Positions 8,064 to 11,422 of a stretch of 11,422 nt of DNA are shown here, in pieces. Each line of letters opens with the position of its first letter. Position 1 is the first letter of the stretch. This stretch comes from Amoeboradix gromovi (taxonomy: Eukaryota > Sanchytriomycota > Sanchytriomycetes > Sanchytriales > Sanchytriaceae): NCBI GenBank assembly GCA_018985225.1, contig JADGIF010000298.1:1-11422 (forward strand), given 5' to 3'. Both the position numbers and the translations under genes were made by a program. The notes under the pieces were generated by a model that saw only the letters and a list, made by a program, of their open reading frames with translations, ran no database searches and was not told the origin of the DNA.

Positions 8064-9437
8064 ATGCAAGTTTTCAAATCTTTACAAGAATCTTTCAAGT
8101 CTGGCAAAACCATTGATTTGGCATTTCGAAAACAGCAACTTCAAAAACTAATAGAGATGCTAATCAATGAGCGTGATCCTATTCAAGATGCCGTATATAA
8201 GGATTTGAAAAAGAGACCATCTGATGTTCTACTCAATGAAATCCAGTTGTGTATCAACGAAGCTAAGCATGCTATTGTACATCTGGAGGCTTGGTCTTCT
8301 GTTGAGTATGTGGAAAAGAAATGGGCAAATGTTTTAGATTCTGCGTACATTAAAAAAGACCCAAAAGGTGTTGCTCTCATAATTGCGCCATGGAACTTCC
8401 CTGTTCAACTCAGTATATGCCCATTGGTATCTCTCATTGCTAGTGGCTGCGTCGGTATTGTCAAACCTAGTGAAATCGCCGTAAATACCAGCGCTTGCTT
8501 AGCAGCTATCTTGAATAAATATTTAGATCCTGCATGCTACGCTGTTATTGAAGGAGATGTTAAAATCACTACTGACTTGTTAAAGTTGCCATTTGATCAC
8601 ATATTTTATACAGGTAGCACTGCTGTTGGTAAAATCATCATGAAGGCAGCTGCTGAACATCTGTCCACAGTCACTTTGGAACTGGGTGGTGCAAATGCAT
8701 GTTTTGTTGACAACACCGTAGATTTAAAAATAGCCGCAAAGCGTATTGCCTGGTTAAAAACTAACAACTGTGGACAAATCTGTTTGAGCATTAATTATTT
8801 GTTCATTACACCTGATCTTGTAGACTCATTTGTCGCTCATTATAAGCAATCTCTAATAGAGATGTATGGTGCAGATGTTGCCAATAGTTCTGACTACACT
8901 CGCATTATTAATTCTAACCATTTCGACAGAATACTTAAAATTTTAGATAAAATTGATAAGAAAAATGTTTTATTGGGTGGCCAAAGCGACAAAAAATCAT
9001 TGTATATTGCCCCTACTGTTGTAAAAGCTACTTTGGATGACAAGTACATTCAAGACGAGTTGTTTGCTCCAATTCTTCCAATTATCCCCATAGATGATTT
9101 AAACAAGGGAATTGAGTTTGCAGCTAAATTACCGAAGCCATTAGCTAGTTATGTGTTCAGCCATGACTCGAAATTGCAAAAGTCGGTAGTTGATGGGATT
9201 ATCAGTGGAACAGCCATGGTGAATGATGTACTAATGCATGCAGCTTACACGTCATTACCATTCGGGGGATGCGGGGCTAGTGGGCAGGGCAGTTATCATG
9301 GTCAGTATGGGTTTAATCAGTTTACATACAACAGAGCTGTTTTACATCGACCAATGATAGATGAGCCTTTAATGACAATTAGGTACCCACCACTGACAGA
9401 TTCCAAAGTAGGTTGGTTAAACTTTCTAGCGGGTTAA
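8064..9437 (+). CDS. HFD1: ALDH3-family (fatty) aldehyde dehydrogenase, HFD1-like, with altered active-site surroundings
   Basis: NAD(P)-dependent oxidation of aldehydes to acids. Yeast Hfd1, the fungal ALDH3 member, handles long-chain fatty aldehydes and 4-hydroxybenzaldehyde, a ubiquinone ring precursor. Visible features: PWNFP (109-113, catalytic Asn111), IVKPSE (132-137), YTGSTAVGK (182-190), LELGG (205-209, general base Glu206), nucleophile Cys240 in CGQIC, LPFGGCGASGQGSYHG (398-413) and IRYPP (439-443). The length of 457 is that of soluble ALDH3 enzymes. The frame is open to a TTG at 8037, but ATG 8064 aligns best with family starts. Unusual features: GGKSP is GGANA, the APDY after the Cys is SINY, and EIFGP is ELFAP. 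The long hydrophobic anchor of ALDH3A2 is absent; the end is VGWLNFLAG. All three catalytic residues remain, so activity is plausible. No intron is seen. Confidence 0.9.
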   Translation: MQVFKSLQESFKSGKTIDLAFRKQQLQKLIEMLINERDPIQDAVYKDLKKRPSDVLLNEIQLCINEAKHAIVHLEAWSSVEYVEKKWANVLDSAYIKKDPKGVALIIAPWNFPVQLSICPLVSLIASGCVGIVKPSEIAVNTSACLAAILNKYLDPACYAVIEGDVKITTDLLKLPFDHIFYTGSTAVGKIIMKAAAEHLSTVTLELGGANACFVDNTVDLKIAAKRIAWLKTNNCGQICLSINYLFITPDLVDSFVAHYKQSLIEMYGADVANSSDYTRIINSNHFDRILKILDKIDKKNVLLGGQSDKKSLYIAPTVVKATLDDKYIQDELFAPILPIIPIDDLNKGIEFAAKLPKPLASYVFSHDSKLQKSVVDGIISGTAMVNDVLMHAAYTSLPFGGCGASGQGSYHGQYGFNQFTYNRAVLHRPMIDEPLMTIRYPPLTDSKVGWLNFLAG

Positions 9438-9451
9438 ATAAACAAATGATA

Positions 9452-9591
9452 TTACTAGCCCTTTGGCCCTACGCTTTCTTTTAACATCTTCTGGTAAGCC
9501 TTGTTGAGGCGTTACCAGCTGGAAATCTGCTTTACGCATCGCTTTAGAGCTTCAGCACCTAACCCTGGTGATTAACAAGGATTGCTAGTAA
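9452..9591. other. Hairpin-rich convergent intergenic segment; possible structured RNA
   Basis: The segment is framed by a perfect 8-bp inverted repeat (TTACTAGC 9452-9459, GCTAGTAA 9584-9591). Inside it, CTGGTAA-GCC/GGC-G-TTACCAG (9491-9518) forms a 10-bp hairpin with one bulged G and a 7-nt loop. CACC/GGTG (9556-9570) forms a small hairpin whose loop lies in CCTAACCCT. CCTTGTT (9499-9505) can also pair with AACAAGG (9574-9580). It lies between the stops of two convergent genes and could simply be 3' UTR or bidirectional terminator structure. A 37-codon minus-strand frame (9539-9426) overlaps it but runs into the dehydrogenase gene and is probably chance. Confidence 0.35.
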
Positions 9592-9602
9592 AATAAATTT
9601 AT

Positions 9603-11164
9603 TCACACTTGGTGGTGACTTTTACTGGCAATGTTTTTCTTCAATCTACTTCCTTTCTTTAAAATGCTTGCCAAGTCTATTTGTTTCAAATTTAATCTGA
9701 CTTGATCAGGGAATAGAAATACAGATTCTTTGCCATCAATATAAGCACTACATTAAAAAGTATTTACTCTACCGAAGGAAACTGTTTGTGCTGAAAGTGT
9801 GGTGGTTCGAGTAACACTGGATTCACAATCATCAATCGCTCCTTTGCGCCATTCGGTTTCTCGCTTGAAAGGGTTGAAACTGAATTGTTGTGTCTTAAAC
9901 TACCCAGAACATCATCGCTCGTATCCAGCACAGCTTTTTTTAATGCTGCCAACAAAGTTAATTTGTCCAACTCATAATCTATCTCTGTATAGTAATTTTC
10001 GGGATTTATTCTGTTAATAGTATAGTAGTCGACATTCATCTCGCTATCTAACGAGACGTCTAAATTCAATAAAGCGGCACATGCTGCCAGTCCACTCTCA
10101 GCTTCCTCATTTAGCAAAACAGGTACTACGGGCTTGAATAAAGGTTTCCGTTGTGAAATCGCAAATTTTACAGGATTTGATTCCGAGAGTTTAGTGTTTT
10201 CATGTTTTTCCGGCACAGAATTACTATACTCCTCGCAAATATATTCGTACAATGATTTGATCTCTCTTTCTTTAAGCAAGTATGAACTCACAAATGAGTT
10301 TCTAAAATCTTTAAAGGTCTCTAAATATCCTACGAATTCTTCCAGTTCTTTTAAGACTTGAACGTTCTTTTCTTTTTTTAAATCTGATTTGCTTTGAGTT
10401 TCTATTTGAACAAATCCGCGAGTTTCCTGCTTGTTTTCTTTGAAAATGCGCTGCTCTTGCTTTTCTTTGATTAATCGATCGATCTCTAACATTTCTGTGT
10501 TAAATGCAGCATTTTCCTTGTCGTTCTTTTCCATTAATTGTACAGCTTTCATTTTTAATTCCTCACGTATCTCGTAATTTTGATTACAATTATCAATTGC
10601 TTGTGATATCCTTAATTTTAAAGATTTAAGCTCTGATTCGTACCTATGGTTTTGATCCTCGAACAAAGTCTTTTGTTTTACTAACCCACTAATCTTGTTT
10701 CTCAAAAACGCATTAACGCTGTGATAGTTGTTGTATCTAGTGGTGTACTTTTCAAATGAGATATCTGAATCTTTTTTTTCAGTCTCAAAGAGTCTGGGTT
10801 TAACATCAATTTTTGTATTATCTTTGACCAGTTCTTTTTGCATCATTATCAAACTTTCGTGTTCATTTTTTGAAGCTTTTAATTTCATTTGAATTTCATC
10901 CACAGCTTTTACATTCTCTTCTTTTATCAGTTTTTCTTTTGCTTTCTTCTTTTCCGTGTGCTCTATATCCTTCAGATGTGATACATAGTAAGTTGAATCA
11001 TTTTCCAAGTGTTGCAACACTTTCTTGGCAGTGTTTTGATATCCCACTGAACCTTTTGAGATCAGTTGCTTTTCTTTGTCCACTTTGGCTATTTGCCTTT
11101 TTAATTGATTTGCATCACTAATAGAATGTTCTTGCCCATCAATGCTTGGATCTGCTCTATCCAT
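9603..11164 (-). CDS. Outer dynein arm docking complex coiled-coil protein, ODA1/CCDC114-CCDC63 family (exons 11164-9768 and 9747-9603)
   Basis: Proteins of this family fix outer dynein arms to the doublet microtubules of motile flagella. The first 310 residues are mostly coiled coil. Residues 147-245 carry the family pattern: HSVNAFLRNKISGLVKQKTLFE, then HRYESELKSLK, YEIREELKMKAVQLMEK, FNTEMLEIDRLIKEKQEQRIFKE. This corresponds to the N..LR..I..L..ER..F, Y..R.EA, F..E..EL...I..D layout of CCDC114 and CCDC63. Residues 283-312 (FKDFRNSFVSSYLLKEREIKSLYEYICEEY) resemble the family's F...E..NF.LF.Y.NE segment. The C-terminus is variable. Exon 1 alone ends at 9764 with 466 residues. Splicing out 9748-9767 gives 513 residues ending KSHHQV. 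The start codon is 97 bp from the LTR. A general coiled-coil protein is the alternative; I favour the docking complex. Confidence 0.75.
9748..9767 (-). other. 20-nt intron in the docking-complex gene
   Basis: On the minus strand the sequence is GTAAATACTTTTTAATGTAG. It agrees with the SAR1 intron at 15 of 20 positions, including GTAA at the start and TTTAAT before TAG at the end. The in-frame stop of the unspliced reading (GAG TAA) straddles its donor. Splicing joins FPSV to DAYIDGKESVFLFPDQVRL and adds 48 residues before the next stop. The C-terminal part of the family is not conserved, so support comes from the intron sequence rather than from homology. Confidence 0.6.
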
Positions 11165-11260
11165 TTTGGCCTAGTTAGTTAGACAAACAAAGCCAGAAAA
11201 CATTTCAAATAAAAACATCAAGTAGACTCATAAAGTGCAAATGTTCCATATTTTATCAAA

Positions 11261-11422
11261 TGGGACATCAAATATAAAAACTGAACTAACTTTCTGTAAC
11301 AACTTGGAACATTATTTCAGCTTTATTAACTTTATGGATTTAAGAGGCGAGTGGACATTCAGCTAGTTGCGGAGTTGACGAGTATAAAAGGAAAATAAAT
11401 AACTTTTTGTATCGAAATTTCA
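11261..11422 (+). mobile_element. LTR of a retrotransposon, forward orientation
   Basis: This is the second copy of the element at the window start. It begins TGGGACATC at the exact point where homology with the first copy begins and runs to the last base of the window, ...AAATTTCA, giving TG...CA ends and about 162 bp. TATAAAAG is at 11383-11390 and AATAAA at 11394-11399, the usual promoter then polyadenylation order. The 5' end lies 97 bp upstream of the docking-complex start codon and transcription would run away from that gene. Whether it is a solo LTR or the 5' LTR of a full element to the right cannot be seen; the next bases would show a primer binding site in the latter case. Confidence 0.75.

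Noticed and set aside
9426-9539. Minus-strand 37-codon frame beginning MRKADFQLV and ending inside the dehydrogenase gene.
   Set aside because: Too short to separate from chance, overlaps the 3' end of a solid gene and lies in a hairpin-rich segment.
1-11422. A DNA transposon with long terminal inverted repeats carrying host genes.
   Set aside because: The repeats have LTR layout (TG...TATAAAAG...AATAAA...CA), no transposase is present and the enclosed genes are ordinary housekeeping genes.

Overview
The window looks like an A+T-rich nuclear segment from an early-diverging, flagellated (zoosporic) fungus or a close fungal relative. The SAR1 protein and the tRNA-Gly are fungus-like. The gene near the right end encodes a coiled-coil protein of the outer dynein arm docking complex, which only organisms with motile flagella need. 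The species cannot be named from the sequence. Genes that need no intron use the standard stop codons.

Layout, left to right: a reverse-oriented LTR (1-156); SAR1, COP II GTPase (332-933, spliced); COQ5, ubiquinone C-methyltransferase (1006-1749); tRNA-Gly(GCC) on the minus strand (1833-1903); ARL1, Golgi GTPase (2173-2725, spliced); about 2 kb without a convincing gene but with a GC-rich, hairpin-dense island (3767-3872) and nested inverted repeats (3969-4099); a 138-residue orphan with a Cys cluster (4803-5219); a 553-residue orphan helical protein (5629-7290); about 770 bp without a supported gene; an ALDH3-family aldehyde dehydrogenase (8064-9437); a hairpin-rich convergent intergenic stretch (9452-9591); the docking-complex gene on the minus strand (9603-11164, spliced); and a forward-oriented LTR (11261-11422).

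The main observation is that three genes appear interrupted by introns of only 19-20 nt. SAR1 and ARL1 stop early when read straight through. Removing 20 or 19 nt bounded by GT and AG restores the conserved C-terminus of each, and in ARL1 it restores it to the exact family length. A 20-nt intron with nearly the same sequence lies at the end of the docking-complex gene. The introns share a GTA start and a TAAT followed closely by TAG. This is close to the smallest spliceosomal introns known in any eukaryote.

The second observation is that both ends of the window lie in copies of one short LTR of about 160 bp, in opposite orientation. Each copy sits just upstream of a gene (SAR1 and the docking-complex gene) and points away from it.

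The genes are an ordinary eukaryotic mixture rather than a cluster: secretory traffic (SAR1, ARL1), mitochondrial quinone synthesis (COQ5), aldehyde oxidation (ALDH3) and the flagellum. I see no defence or biosynthetic system.
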